A stretch of 64,000 bases of DNA from Arthrobacter bambusae (GTDB taxonomy: Bacteria; Actinomycetota; Actinomycetes; Actinomycetales; Micrococcaceae), in contig NZ_JAUSSZ010000015.1 in assembly GCF_030812595.1 (NCBI RefSeq), positions 33,997 through 97,996 on the forward strand. Direction: 5' to 3'. Every line of letters starts with the position of its first letter. Within the stretch, counting starts at the first letter, position 1. The position numbers and the translations under genes are program-made. Shown here in pieces: positions 26,197-34,439 of the stretch. A model generated the notes under the pieces. The model worked only from the letters and a program-made list of their open reading frames with translations. It was not told the DNA's origin and searched no databases.

Positions 26197-26765
26197 GCGA
26201 CGACCAGGCACATGACGCCCCGGGCATTGAGGTAATCCCGGATCTGCTGGACAGGCTGGACAACGTAGAGGAACTGGCCGCCCAGCTCTTCGAGGAACTG
26301 AGCAGCTACCCCGCTGGCGGGCCTTGGTTCTGGGAGGAACTTAAGCCCGAACAGCGTAAGGAGCTATGGGCCGAGCTGGACGCATTTGTCGTCTGGTTGC
26401 AGAACAGGATTCTGCGGCACTCATCCAACTCCGCGGGCTGGATCCCCGGATGCTGGTACCGCCACCCTGACGCCGTGGAAATGTTGACGGCGCTGATGGT
26501 GGCACACAAGGCCGCCTACCGGGCCAAATCCAAGAAGCCCTCATTCGAGCTCACGGAGTGGTTCAGCCGGGCGCTGTGGCCGACGATGGACACCTTCTCC
26601 CAGCGCAGCACTTTCAAGAACTGCCTGGAGAATCTTTCGCATTACGACGCCACCGGTTCCGGGTTGGAGCTCAAGGCTGAGACCACGGAGTTCGCAGCAT
26701 TTGTTGCCGGGGAGACCGCCACAGCGGGCTCCGAAGGCGACGGGCCGGTTTCAGCCGATGCGTAA
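26193..26765 (+). CDS. DUF4913-family protein
   Basis: A 190-aa soluble protein with the DUF4913 pattern: GPWFWEEL, then ELDAFVVWLQNRI, GCWYRHPDAVEMLTALMVAH. Members are found in actinobacterial conjugative plasmids and prophages beside coupling proteins; their biochemical job is unknown to me. It starts within the stop of the coupling-protein gene (GTG at 26193) and overlaps the next gene by eight bases, so it belongs to the transfer operon. Confidence 0.85.
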   Translation: MSDDQAHDAPGIEVIPDLLDRLDNVEELAAQLFEELSSYPAGGPWFWEELKPEQRKELWAELDAFVVWLQNRILRHSSNSAGWIPGCWYRHPDAVEMLTALMVAHKAAYRAKSKKPSFELTEWFSRALWPTMDTFSQRSTFKNCLENLSHYDATGSGLELKAETTEFAAFVAGETATAGSEGDGPVSADA

Positions 26766-27846
26766 GACCGGCCTGTTCCTGCTGATCCCTGCGCTGCCGA
26801 TACTGGTCGTGATCGGCCTGCTCGGCGTCGCCCTGATTTCCGTCGGCGGCAACGCATCGCCTGCCCAGGCAGCCGCATGCGTGAGCGTCAACGGGGCCAG
26901 CTTCAACGAGAAGGAAGTCCCGAACGGGTGGGGGCCGCTCGTTTCGAAGGCTGCCGGTGTTGCCGGGATTCCCGCGTCCGTCCTTGCCGCCCAGCTGGAA
27001 GCCGAGAGCAATTGGAATCCAGGAGCCACGTCTCCGGTAGGAGCGGGCGGCCTTGCCCAGTTCATGCCGGGAACCTGGGCCACCTACGGTGACGGAGGTA
27101 ATGTGACTAACCCCGCCCATGCCATCGCTGCACAAGGGCGGTACATGGGCGCGTTGGTGAAGGAGCTGCTTCCGGTTGCCAAGAGCAGCGGCCAGGACGT
27201 CATCAGGCTGGCGCTGGCCGGCTACAACGCAGGCCCGGGGGCAGTGCAGTCCTTCAGGGGGATCCCGCCGTACGCCGAAACCCGGGCCTATGTGGACAAG
27301 ATTATGGGCACAGCGCAAACGAAGTACGGTGAATCCTGCCCGGCCAGCGGCATCGAGATCGGTGCCCTGACGGGCAAGTGGTCCCACCCGCTGCCCGGGT
27401 CCACGTTCACCTCCGGATACGGGCCGCGGCCCACCCCGCCCGGGACGCAGGTCATTGGCGGGAACTTCCACTACGGCATCGACTTTTCAACGCCAGGAGC
27501 CGGCGGGACCGTCGTGGCCGTCATGGACATGAAGATCGTCATCGCCCACGAGCTGCAGTCCAGCAGCGGTACCTGGGTGGCCGGGGTGAGCCTGGACGGC
27601 AAACTCACCGCCACTTATTCCCACCTGGAGCAAGGATCCCTGCGGGTCAAGGAAGGCGACACCGTCTCCGCCGGGACCCCGCTTGGCACCGAAGGAGCGA
27701 CCGGCAACGCGGCAGGACGGCATCTGCACTTTGAAATGTACGAAGGCGCCCCCGTTGATCCCCGCCTGGGCGCGGTCGATCCCAAGCTGGGCGAAGTGAA
27801 ACCCATCGATCCAACACCCATCCTGAAAGGCAAGGGCGTTCTATGA
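26758..27846 (+). CDS. Cell-wall hydrolase: lytic transglycosylase fused to M23 peptidase
   Basis: A 362-aa exported enzyme from ATG 26758. A signal/anchor segment (LFLLIPALPILVVIGLLGVA) comes first. An SLT-like lysozyme fold follows: LEAESNWNPGATSPVGAGGL with catalytic Glu and AQFMPGTW, plus LALAGYNAGPGAV. The C-terminal domain is an M23 endopeptidase: HYGIDFSTPGAGG and GRHLHFEMY give the HxxxD and HxH zinc ligands. Such double hydrolases open peptidoglycan for the transfer channel (VirB1/TcpG-like). Earlier in-frame codons overlap the DUF4913 gene and are rejected. Confidence 0.92.
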   Translation: MRKTGLFLLIPALPILVVIGLLGVALISVGGNASPAQAAACVSVNGASFNEKEVPNGWGPLVSKAAGVAGIPASVLAAQLEAESNWNPGATSPVGAGGLAQFMPGTWATYGDGGNVTNPAHAIAAQGRYMGALVKELLPVAKSSGQDVIRLALAGYNAGPGAVQSFRGIPPYAETRAYVDKIMGTAQTKYGESCPASGIEIGALTGKWSHPLPGSTFTSGYGPRPTPPGTQVIGGNFHYGIDFSTPGAGGTVVAVMDMKIVIAHELQSSSGTWVAGVSLDGKLTATYSHLEQGSLRVKEGDTVSAGTPLGTEGATGNAAGRHLHFEMYEGAPVDPRLGAVDPKLGEVKPIDPTPILKGKGVL

Positions 27847-28427
27847 GGCTCCCCAAAACACTGGCCGCCATCGTTCTGACGGCCGCACTGCCGCTGGCCG
27901 GCTGCGCACAGGCCGGCACTGAACAACCTGCTCCATCGCCTTCGTCCACAGCTACGTCGAAGCCTGCGGCCTTGTCCGTCACGGTCCAAAAGCTTCTCGA
28001 GGTGGACCGGGCGCATCCGGATAAGGTAGCTGCCACGTTTGCTGACATCATCACGCGGTGGGACGTGGCGAACGACAGGACCGAAACCGCGGCTGCGGTG
28101 CGCGCCCAGCCGCTGATGATCCCCGAGCTGGCGAAACGAACAGTGGAGCCGGAGCGCAATGCCTCCCAGGCTTTGTGGCTGGAGCTGGCCCCACTTGGAG
28201 CGTTTTCCGAACCGACGATCCGACCCGGCGTGCCCGTAGACGGGGACGAAGGAACAGACACCGAGAACGTGGCCTACCGCAACCTCACAGCCACATGGAC
28301 CTGGCGGGACGCGGACGGCAAACACCTCAAAGATGACCAACGGAAGCGCAACATCTTCCTGGTCCTGACCAAGAGCAACGGTGTCTGGTCCGTGGCGGAC
28401 TACGTCACTGAAGACCTGCCCGCCTAA
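27843..28427 (+). CDS. Conjugation-associated lipoprotein
   Basis: A 194-aa protein with a lipoprotein signal: AAIVLTAALPLAGC, lipobox LAGC with Cys at about 21. A Ser/Pro/Thr linker follows, then a domain ending in a strand pattern NIFLVLTKSNGVWSVADYV that resembles the NTF2-like domain of VirB8/TcpC-type proteins. It overlaps the cell-wall hydrolase by four bases and is the last gene of the operon; a hairpin lies 14 bases after it. It may stabilise the transfer complex outside the membrane. Confidence 0.8.
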   Translation: MRLPKTLAAIVLTAALPLAGCAQAGTEQPAPSPSSTATSKPAALSVTVQKLLEVDRAHPDKVAATFADIITRWDVANDRTETAAAVRAQPLMIPELAKRTVEPERNASQALWLELAPLGAFSEPTIRPGVPVDGDEGTDTENVAYRNLTATWTWRDADGKHLKDDQRKRNIFLVLTKSNGVWSVADYVTEDLPA

Positions 28428-28440
28428 ACCCGAGTCTCGG

Positions 28441-28474
28441 AGGGCCGGCAACCATCCCACCTTCTTGCCGGTCC
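28441..28474 (+). terminator. Hairpin after the conjugation operon
   Basis: Arms AGGGCCGGCAA (28441-28451) and TTGCCGGTCCT (28464-28474), one mismatch, follow the lipoprotein stop. Position and stability fit an operon terminator. Confidence 0.6.
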
Positions 28475-28506
28475 TTCGTCTCCTCAACCGACTAAAGGGA
28501 GGGATA

Positions 28507-28551
28507 GAGACCGCCGTCCCGGTTACCGCTGGTAGCCAGGACGGCGATCTC
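28507..28551. terminator. Inverted repeat overlapping the end of the DUF3800-like gene
   Basis: Arms GAGACCGCCGTCC (28507-28519) and GGACGGCGATCTC (28539-28551) pair with one mismatch. It covers the stop codon of the leftward gene ending at 28523 and can act for both directions. Confidence 0.5.
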
Positions 28552-29683
28552 TTTGCTGCTGCGGGGCCGATGCCGCACGGCCCTCTGCCTCGGCCACCCG
28601 CTGGCCGCGCAGCTGCTTCAGCGCCGCCGTGACCTTCGCCGCACCGTCAGGTTTCATGATGGTTTGTGCGGCCTGCGCCAGTGCCGCCTCAGTGCGGGGT
28701 TGTGAGGATACGCCCGGCTGGCGGGACTGCTTCAGGTAAGCGTTCGCTGCCGCCACCAGCCGCCGGGGCTCGTTAGTGGCCACCGCCAAGGCTACCTCCT
28801 GGTCAACACTCTTCCCCGCAGCACCGGCAAGGCGCCGTATGCGCGCCAGTGCTTCACTTTCGGAGCCGTCGAACACTACACTGGAGGCAGAAGCAACAGC
28901 GGGCCCTCTGCCCCGGCCATGGCCGGATTCATGGGAGACAGCCTGCTGGACCCCCGGACTTTGCTGCGGCAGATGGGGGTTGCTTCGTTTAACGGACACG
29001 TCCGCCCCATCTACGTGCAGCACAGTCGAAATATCCTGCAACGGTTCGAACCATTGCTTGTCACCGACGGCTAGATTCCGCCGGAAGGCCCACACACTCA
29101 GATCAGCGGCCCACAGCAGGGGTTCCTTCGCCGGCGAGGTGTGGTGGACATGGACATGGCGATCAACCGTACCGGCGGACCGGAGTTGCTTGATCACCCG
29201 GGCGTCGTCGGCGTCCCCGCCCGGATGGGACCGCGCGTTGCGCGACTCGACAACGAGCAGCCGGACAGCGTTTATCCCGGACCCGCGGGTAAGCTCCTTG
29301 GTCAAGGCGCCCAGGCATTCATGCCGTGCCGTCTTCATCTCCGGATCGTCCCGGCGGATCTGTGTCTGCACGGTGACAATGTTGTACTCGGCCGCGCCGG
29401 CAATGTAGTCAATCATTTCCCTTATGACCCGCTTCCCGGCAGGGGTGCGGTACGCCTCGGTCGTGTGCCAGTAAGTACTGCCAGGAATGTCCATCAGGAC
29501 GTCCCGGACAAGAGCACCCTGGTTGCGGCCGACGATGACGGCCGACATCGAATAGAAGGGCCGTTCATCCGAGTGCAGCGGTTCCCGGTAGGACTCATCG
29601 ATGAACGCCACCGGCCCTGACGTGGTCCGGTACAGCTCGGCCAGCGATCTGTCCTTCAGGCCGAAGCCGTGCATTCCCCCCAT
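28523..29683 (-). CDS. DUF3800-like (RNase H-fold) protein with long C-terminal extension
   Basis: A 386-aa protein. Residues 24-52 read VAFIDESYREPLHSDERPFY then SMSAVIVG, the start of DUF3800-type proteins, whose RNase H-like fold is suspected to be nucleolytic. The region PLLWAADLSVWAFRRNL is the family's C-terminal helix (usually QxADxxAxxxxR). From ~235 on, a Ser/Ala/Gln-rich charged tail with several helices (ALARIRRLAGAAGKSVDQEV) is added; it is not usual in the family. The gene opposes the transfer operon. Function uncertain: phage defence, RNA processing or plasmid control are possible. Confidence 0.65.
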   Translation of the reverse strand: MGGMHGFGLKDRSLAELYRTTSGPVAFIDESYREPLHSDERPFYSMSAVIVGRNQGALVRDVLMDIPGSTYWHTTEAYRTPAGKRVIREMIDYIAGAAEYNIVTVQTQIRRDDPEMKTARHECLGALTKELTRGSGINAVRLLVVESRNARSHPGGDADDARVIKQLRSAGTVDRHVHVHHTSPAKEPLLWAADLSVWAFRRNLAVGDKQWFEPLQDISTVLHVDGADVSVKRSNPHLPQQSPGVQQAVSHESGHGRGRGPAVASASSVVFDGSESEALARIRRLAGAAGKSVDQEVALAVATNEPRRLVAAANAYLKQSRQPGVSSQPRTEAALAQAAQTIMKPDGAAKVTAALKQLRGQRVAEAEGRAASAPQQQRDRRPGYQR

Positions 29684-29952
29684 TGACCCTGCCTTCTCTG
29701 TCGGAAGCCTAAAGCCTATAGGGGTGCCATGACCTCCCAGAAAACCCGCAAACCATCACATCAGGCTGCATCTCGGGCCACACACCCCGTTCTCTGAGTG
29801 GGGTGTCCGGAAGTCGCGGTGTTGCTGCATCGTGGAACCTGCTCGCCCTCTTTCCCTTCCTGGCGGAGCCGCCCTCCTTCGGGCTGCTGGCGGCCGCCGC
29901 CGTGCAGTAACGCGACGAAGGGCGCGGCCGCGGTTCGTGCCATCCTGAGGTT
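29684..29952. other. Intergenic region between divergent genes at 29683 and 29953
   Basis: No gene is clearly supported. A 22-codon open frame from ATG 29729 follows GGGGTG and could be a leader, but there is no further evidence. The region presumably holds the promoters of both flanking genes. Confidence 0.3.
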
Positions 29953-31194
29953 ATGGCGCGAAACTGGTTATCGGTGACGGTGGAACTGCTCGGTGGTCGT
30001 GGTGAGGAGCTGTGGCCCTGGCCGGGGCGGGTCTTCGCGGTCGGACCGTCTCACACCTTCATGGATCTCGCTAACGCCATCAACGATGCCTTCGCCCGAT
30101 GGGACCGCTCGCACCTGTCAATGTTCACCCTGGATGACGGCCGGTTAATCACCGACCAAGAGACGGGAACCGAGATGGCCGCATCCAGTGGTGGCCCGAT
30201 CATCACAGCAATCGACATCGCAGTCACCAAGGTCGCCCGGACCTTGGAGCCGGGGTCTGAGTTTCAGTTCATGTTTGACCTCGGTGATGCCTGGACGCAC
30301 CGATGTGTCGTCGCGGAGACCAAGGTCGACCCGCTGGAGGTACTGGGCCTTCGCCCTGATTCCCCGCTGCCCTACTGGGGCTGGGGCCGCATCCCAGACC
30401 AATACGGGCGCCGGTGGGCTACCGATGACGGGGAGAGCCAGGTCGCGGCGAAACCGAGCACCCCACATCCGATGCTGCTGCACGCCTGGCCCGCACAGGT
30501 CCAGGCACCGAGGCTCGACCTGCCCGAGCTGCGTCAAGCCATCGCAGCAGCAGACGCGGGTCGTTTCCTCACGGCCCTGACCGGACGCGACATCGGTGAC
30601 ACCCTGCAGCAAGTAGGTGCCGGAATACCGATGGCTCTGGAGCACAGACGCCAGGAAGCTGAGCCGGTGGCACTGGCGGTCATCAACCGATTGACCGGGC
30701 GCGGCTGCGCCGGGGATCAAGTGCTCGCTGAGGACCTGTTGGCATCTCTGCGCCGCGTGCCGCTGCCCGGCAGGGTCGTCCCAGTAGACCTCGACATGCT
30801 CAGCACCATCCTCGAGGGGGACCCCGATCTGTCTACCGGTGGCTACCTCGACGTGCACACCGGGCAGGTTTACGACGACAGTGCCACTGACCCAATAATC
30901 GTGGGGCACGACACAGCGATCTACGTGGAGGAAGAGCCGGACCGGTGGCTTCGACTGAACCGCACAGGTTCTGGGAACGGCTGGCAGGACATGGCGGCCT
31001 TCGCCGCGCGGCAGCACGATGAAACCCTCCGGCAGCGGCTAGAACGGGCGATCGAAGGCAAGGGCGCCTTCCACCGGTTCCGCGACCTCATCCATGCCGA
31101 AGACCTGACCGAACACTGGAACGCCTACTCTACCGACCGCCAGATGGGCCGTGCCCGCGACTTCCTCGCTGACAATGGCATCCGCGTGGGCTAA
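29953..31194 (+). CDS. pRiA4b ORF-3-like domain joined to UPF0158 domain
   Basis: A 413-aa protein. The N-terminal ~130 residues (FMDLANAINDAFARWDRSHL and FMFDLGDAWTHRCVV) match the plasmid pRiA4b ORF-3 (IS1096 TnpR-like) family. The last ~130 (GYLDVHTGQVYD, WLRLNRTG, KGAFHRFRDLIHAEDLTEHW) match UPF0158. Neither domain has a known biochemical role. ATG 29953 begins the first strand. It stands alone between divergent and tandem accessory genes; the 269 bases upstream contain only a putative promoter. Confidence 0.7.
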   Translation: MARNWLSVTVELLGGRGEELWPWPGRVFAVGPSHTFMDLANAINDAFARWDRSHLSMFTLDDGRLITDQETGTEMAASSGGPIITAIDIAVTKVARTLEPGSEFQFMFDLGDAWTHRCVVAETKVDPLEVLGLRPDSPLPYWGWGRIPDQYGRRWATDDGESQVAAKPSTPHPMLLHAWPAQVQAPRLDLPELRQAIAAADAGRFLTALTGRDIGDTLQQVGAGIPMALEHRRQEAEPVALAVINRLTGRGCAGDQVLAEDLLASLRRVPLPGRVVPVDLDMLSTILEGDPDLSTGGYLDVHTGQVYDDSATDPIIVGHDTAIYVEEEPDRWLRLNRTGSGNGWQDMAAFAARQHDETLRQRLERAIEGKGAFHRFRDLIHAEDLTEHWNAYSTDRQMGRARDFLADNGIRVG

Positions 31195-31366
31195 GAACCG
31201 GGCTGGGCCGGGTGGTTCCCCGGTGCACGGAATCTCCCAGGCCAGCTTGGCCACCCGGATCCGGAGGGTCTTTACTGTCACGTCAAGTCCAGTGTCGGGT
31301 ACGGTGAATCCGACACACCCCTGGAACATTCAGATCACCCCTGATGGGGAGCGGGCAGGAAAACTC

Positions 31367-32158
31367 ATGGCCGGTATCGAAATGCACCCCGACGACCACA
31401 ACGAGATCGGCGACGCCCTTGAGTGGATGCGGCTGACCTATGCGCTGGACTACCCGGCCCGGCCCGACTCCTGGGAACGGCCCGAAGACTACCCGCAGTC
31501 CTGGAGCGTACGCGCCTACATCGAGGCGGACATCCTCGAACCCGACGACGACACCCTCGAGGTCGAGGCCGACGCCCACGGCCGGGTCACCGTTGCGGAA
31601 GCCCACGTCTACCTGATCCCCGACATCGGCGACGTCAACCTCTTCGACACCTTCGACGCGCACAGCGCCGAACTGTCCCAATTCGCCGAAGCGTTCATCG
31701 CTGCAGGCTCGGAGCCCAGCCAGCTCAGCATCGAGGGCGGACCAGTCCTCGACGGGGACCTGATGATTGTCTCGTGGGTGAGCGTCCAGCCGCGGTTCCG
31801 GGGGCACCGGGCCGGGCACCAAGTAATCAAGGCCGTACTCGACGCCATAGGCCGAAGTACCGTCGTAACCGTTCTGCGGGCGGCGCCCGGGCTCCAGGAC
31901 GGCGTCGACGAAGGATCCGCCAAACACCGGATGGAATGCCGCGGCCTCGCCAAATACTGGGGTGAGCTAGGATTCCGTCCCCTGGACGGCAACATCATGG
32001 TCCTGACCTACGAGGACATGCTCGTCATGCTCGAGGACGATGACCCGGAAGACGTAGATATCGACGAGCTGCGTGATGTGCCGCTAATGCAGCTCTCCCA
32101 AGAGCAGCGCGACGCCGTGTTCAGGAACCTCCGAACCAAAATCGACGAATTGCCCTGA
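31367..32158 (+). CDS. GNAT-like hypothetical protein
   Basis: A 263-aa acidic protein from ATG 31367, chosen because GCAGGA lies six bases upstream; codons back to 31151 overlap the previous gene and look non-coding. The middle (VSVQPRFRGHRAGHQVIKAV) matches acetyl-CoA binding motif A of GNAT acetyltransferases, and the C-terminal KYWGELGFRPLDGNIMVLTY resembles motif B. The first ~90 residues are an unassigned acidic domain. The acetyl acceptor is unknown. It is followed by a DnaA-box-like inverted repeat. Confidence 0.65.
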   Translation: MAGIEMHPDDHNEIGDALEWMRLTYALDYPARPDSWERPEDYPQSWSVRAYIEADILEPDDDTLEVEADAHGRVTVAEAHVYLIPDIGDVNLFDTFDAHSAELSQFAEAFIAAGSEPSQLSIEGGPVLDGDLMIVSWVSVQPRFRGHRAGHQVIKAVLDAIGRSTVVTVLRAAPGLQDGVDEGSAKHRMECRGLAKYWGELGFRPLDGNIMVLTYEDMLVMLEDDDPEDVDIDELRDVPLMQLSQEQRDAVFRNLRTKIDELP

Positions 32159-32507
32159 CGCCAGGAGTCCAAGGCTCACAGGTGGGACTAGAAGCTGTCC
32201 ATAGTTGGGGTCAATCCGGGTTATCCACGGCTGGAATTGGGAGCCCTTAGATAGCTCCCTTCGCAGCAGTAGCGGTGGATAACCCATCACGATTGTCCCC
32301 GACTGTGGGCAGCGGAACGGCCCTTACCCGTGCAAGCACCTCAGCGGGGCTGGCTGTCAGGTTTGAATCTAAGACAAAAGGGTGGGGGAGTGTAAGAACC
32401 GCCCAAGGGACCCTATTCTGACGCTGTTTTCCCCGCTGCCTGACGTCAGGTTGGGGTGTGGCTCACCCTGATTTGTCTGGTAGACGGTGGAGGCTCGCGC
32501 CCTGTCG
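32159..32507. other. Intergenic region with inverted DnaA-box-like sequences
   Basis: No gene is seen in this ~350-base stretch. It holds the inverted repeat at 32218-32285 and, to its right, sequence without recognised features before the end of the leftward Lrp-type gene. Confidence 0.4.
32218..32285. repeat. Inverted pair of DnaA-box-like elements around a hairpin
   Basis: GGGTTATCCAC (32218-32228) is exactly complementary to GTGGATAACCC (32275-32285). Each arm contains TTATCCAC, close to the DnaA box TTATCCACA. An inner GGGAGC/GCTCCC repeat lies between them. It may be part of a replication origin, or a transcription terminator for the gene ending at 32158. Confidence 0.5.
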
Positions 32508-33377
32508 CTAGTGTTCTTCTTTTACGACTTTGAGGTGAATCCATGTCTCGACGTGAATAACTTCAGGTATCGCCCGGACTTGGTCAACGGTGCGGAGTGC
32601 TGAGCTTGCGTCCGTTCCGTGAACGGTGGCGATGATGTCGTGCTGGCCGATGCTGGAGGCCAAGAAGGTAAAGCCCGGGATGGCCTCGAGTGATTTGACT
32701 AGTTCCGCAGCTGTCCCTTGGATGCGCAGTCCAAGCCCCATGCGGGTCACTCGTTCTTGGGAGGCGGGCCGCCAAGTGAGTCCGATTTTTACGATTCCGC
32801 TGTCCAAGAGACGCAGGACGCGGGTTCTTGCGGTTCCGGTTGATATTCCAAGGACAGAGGCCATGGTTGTGTAGCTAGCACGGCCGTCCTGGCGCAGAAT
32901 CTCGATGAGAGCTAGATCAAGTCTGTCGAGGACGAGGTCCTTGATTTGAGCCGGATGCAGGATGTCAATGAGGAGATCGGTATAGATGCTGGTGCGCATG
33001 TAGGTCACTCCGGGAATGTTACGGATGTCCTCGATGCATGCCTGAAGTTCCTCATGGTTTTGGGCCCTGACTTCTGCTATCAGAGACATGATCCCGGCAG
33101 TGATGGAAACGAAGAGAACACGGTGATCCTGCGCGATTTTTTCGGCAAGCCCCTGAACCGGGGTCGCAGCGTCAATCGAAACGTGGGCCATGACAGGCAG
33201 CCCCACGACGGCGGGGTGTGCCAATCCGATCACTCTGACACCGGACTCAGTCAAGAGCGTGGTCATTCGACGAGAGGCCGAGATGCGGGTAAGGCCGACT
33301 TTGTCGGCAAGCTCTGTCACGGTGATGCGGCCGTTGGCGAGCAGTTCCTGCAGTATCTGCTCGTCGAGCTCATCCAT
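32508..33377 (-). CDS. Lrp/AsnC-family regulator with two tandem HTH/RAM units
   Basis: A 289-aa protein made of two Lrp-like halves. Half one starts MDELDEQILQELLANGRITV with an HTH to ~45 and a RAM-like part to ~140. Half two restarts at DRLDLALIEILRQDGRASYT (~149-168) with its own HTH and RAM region. Normal Lrp proteins have ~150 residues and one unit, so this is the fused double form found in actinobacteria. It is divergent from an amino-acid ABC importer, so it probably senses an amino acid and controls that operon and itself from the AT-rich region 33378-33596. Confidence 0.88.
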   Translation of the reverse strand: MDELDEQILQELLANGRITVTELADKVGLTRISASRRMTTLLTESGVRVIGLAHPAVVGLPVMAHVSIDAATPVQGLAEKIAQDHRVLFVSITAGIMSLIAEVRAQNHEELQACIEDIRNIPGVTYMRTSIYTDLLIDILHPAQIKDLVLDRLDLALIEILRQDGRASYTTMASVLGISTGTARTRVLRLLDSGIVKIGLTWRPASQERVTRMGLGLRIQGTAAELVKSLEAIPGFTFLASSIGQHDIIATVHGTDASSALRTVDQVRAIPEVIHVETWIHLKVVKEEH

Positions 33378-33596
33378 ATGTCATCCTTCCCGGATTCGTT
33401 ACGAGAAATTTTCTGTGCCCTTAGGTCCTACAGATTTATAAAAGAAAGCCGTCGTTCTAGCCGATTGTAATCATTTTACGTAGTGAGCGTTTACATATCT
33501 GCTTTCACACACTTAGAGGCTGACATTCCGAAATTTATTGCGTCTTAGCATGTGAGGAGCGCCACACCCGTGGGCTGGTCGACGAGAAGGATTGTC
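33378..33596. promoter_or_regulatory. AT-rich divergent promoter region, Lrp gene / ABC importer
   Basis: Between the two divergent genes the DNA becomes clearly AT-rich (for example around 33428-33480), unlike flanking coding DNA. This is where the promoters and Lrp binding sites are expected. No exact operator could be defined by eye. The importer's ribosome site GAGAAGG lies six bases before ATG 33597. Confidence 0.5.
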
Positions 33597-34439
33597 ATGA
33601 AGAAATTTGTCTTTGGTTCCGTAGCTGCTGCCGCAGTGGTGGCGCTGACCGCATGTTCAGGGGGAGCCGGCGCTTCCTCATCGGAAAGTGCCTCTGGCCC
33701 CAATGGTTTGCTGAAATCCGGTGAGCTCAGTGTATGTATGACGCCGCAGTACAAGCCCATGGAGTTCTATAAGGACGGCAACACGGGGACCCAGCCCATC
33801 GGTTTTGATGCCGACGCGGCGGTTGCACTAGCGGACTCGTGGGGTGTGAAGGCCCGCTTCTCTGACGTGGCTTTCGACGGGCTGATGCCGGCGCTTCAGG
33901 CTGGGCGCTGCGATGTGGTGTGGTCGGGCCTATATGTCAATGAAGCCCGCCAGCAGGTCGCCGACGCCGTGCCGTACCTGAAAACCGGATCGGTGATCAT
34001 CGCCCCAAAGGACTCGAACATCAAGAGCGCTGAGGACTTGGCGGGAAAGACAGTAGCTGTACTTGCCGGAGGCGCGTATGAGTCCAATTTGAAGGAACTG
34101 TCAACGGCGCTGAAGAGCAAAGGCCTTCCTGATCTGATCCAGCAGTCATACCCGCAGAACACCCAGACCTCTGCGGCGGTGACGAACGGCAAGGCTGACG
34201 CCTTGATCGATACCGACGTCTCTGTTGGTGAGATCGTTGAGAAGACAGGCGGGAACTTGCAGCCGGTCCCTGGAATCTTCGAGGCCGACGCTGTATTCGG
34301 CGTTTACGTCAAGAAAGGTTCACCCCTGACCGCGGAGGTCCGTGACGGACTGAAGAAACTCGCCACCGAGGGAAAACTGGCCGAGATCGCCAAGAACTAC
34401 GCGTTGGACGCCAGCCGGCTGACTGATTCGGCGAAGTAA
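33597..34439 (+). CDS. Amino-acid ABC transporter substrate-binding lipoprotein (family 3)
   Basis: A 280-aa lipoprotein from ATG 33597, with GAGAAGG upstream. Signal MKKFVFGSVAAAAVVALTAC ends in a lipobox (LTAC-S). The mature part has family 3 solute-binding hallmarks: LSVCMTPQYKPMEFY, PIGFDADAAVALADSWGVKA, SDVAFDGLMPALQAGRCDVV and EDLAGKTVAVLAGGAYESNL. The ligand cannot be read, but family 3 proteins bind polar amino acids or amines. It is the first gene of an importer operon; the permease starts at the overlapping base of its stop. Confidence 0.92.
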   Translation: MKKFVFGSVAAAAVVALTACSGGAGASSSESASGPNGLLKSGELSVCMTPQYKPMEFYKDGNTGTQPIGFDADAAVALADSWGVKARFSDVAFDGLMPALQAGRCDVVWSGLYVNEARQQVADAVPYLKTGSVIIAPKDSNIKSAEDLAGKTVAVLAGGAYESNLKELSTALKSKGLPDLIQQSYPQNTQTSAAVTNGKADALIDTDVSVGEIVEKTGGNLQPVPGIFEADAVFGVYVKKGSPLTAEVRDGLKKLATEGKLAEIAKNYALDASRLTDSAK

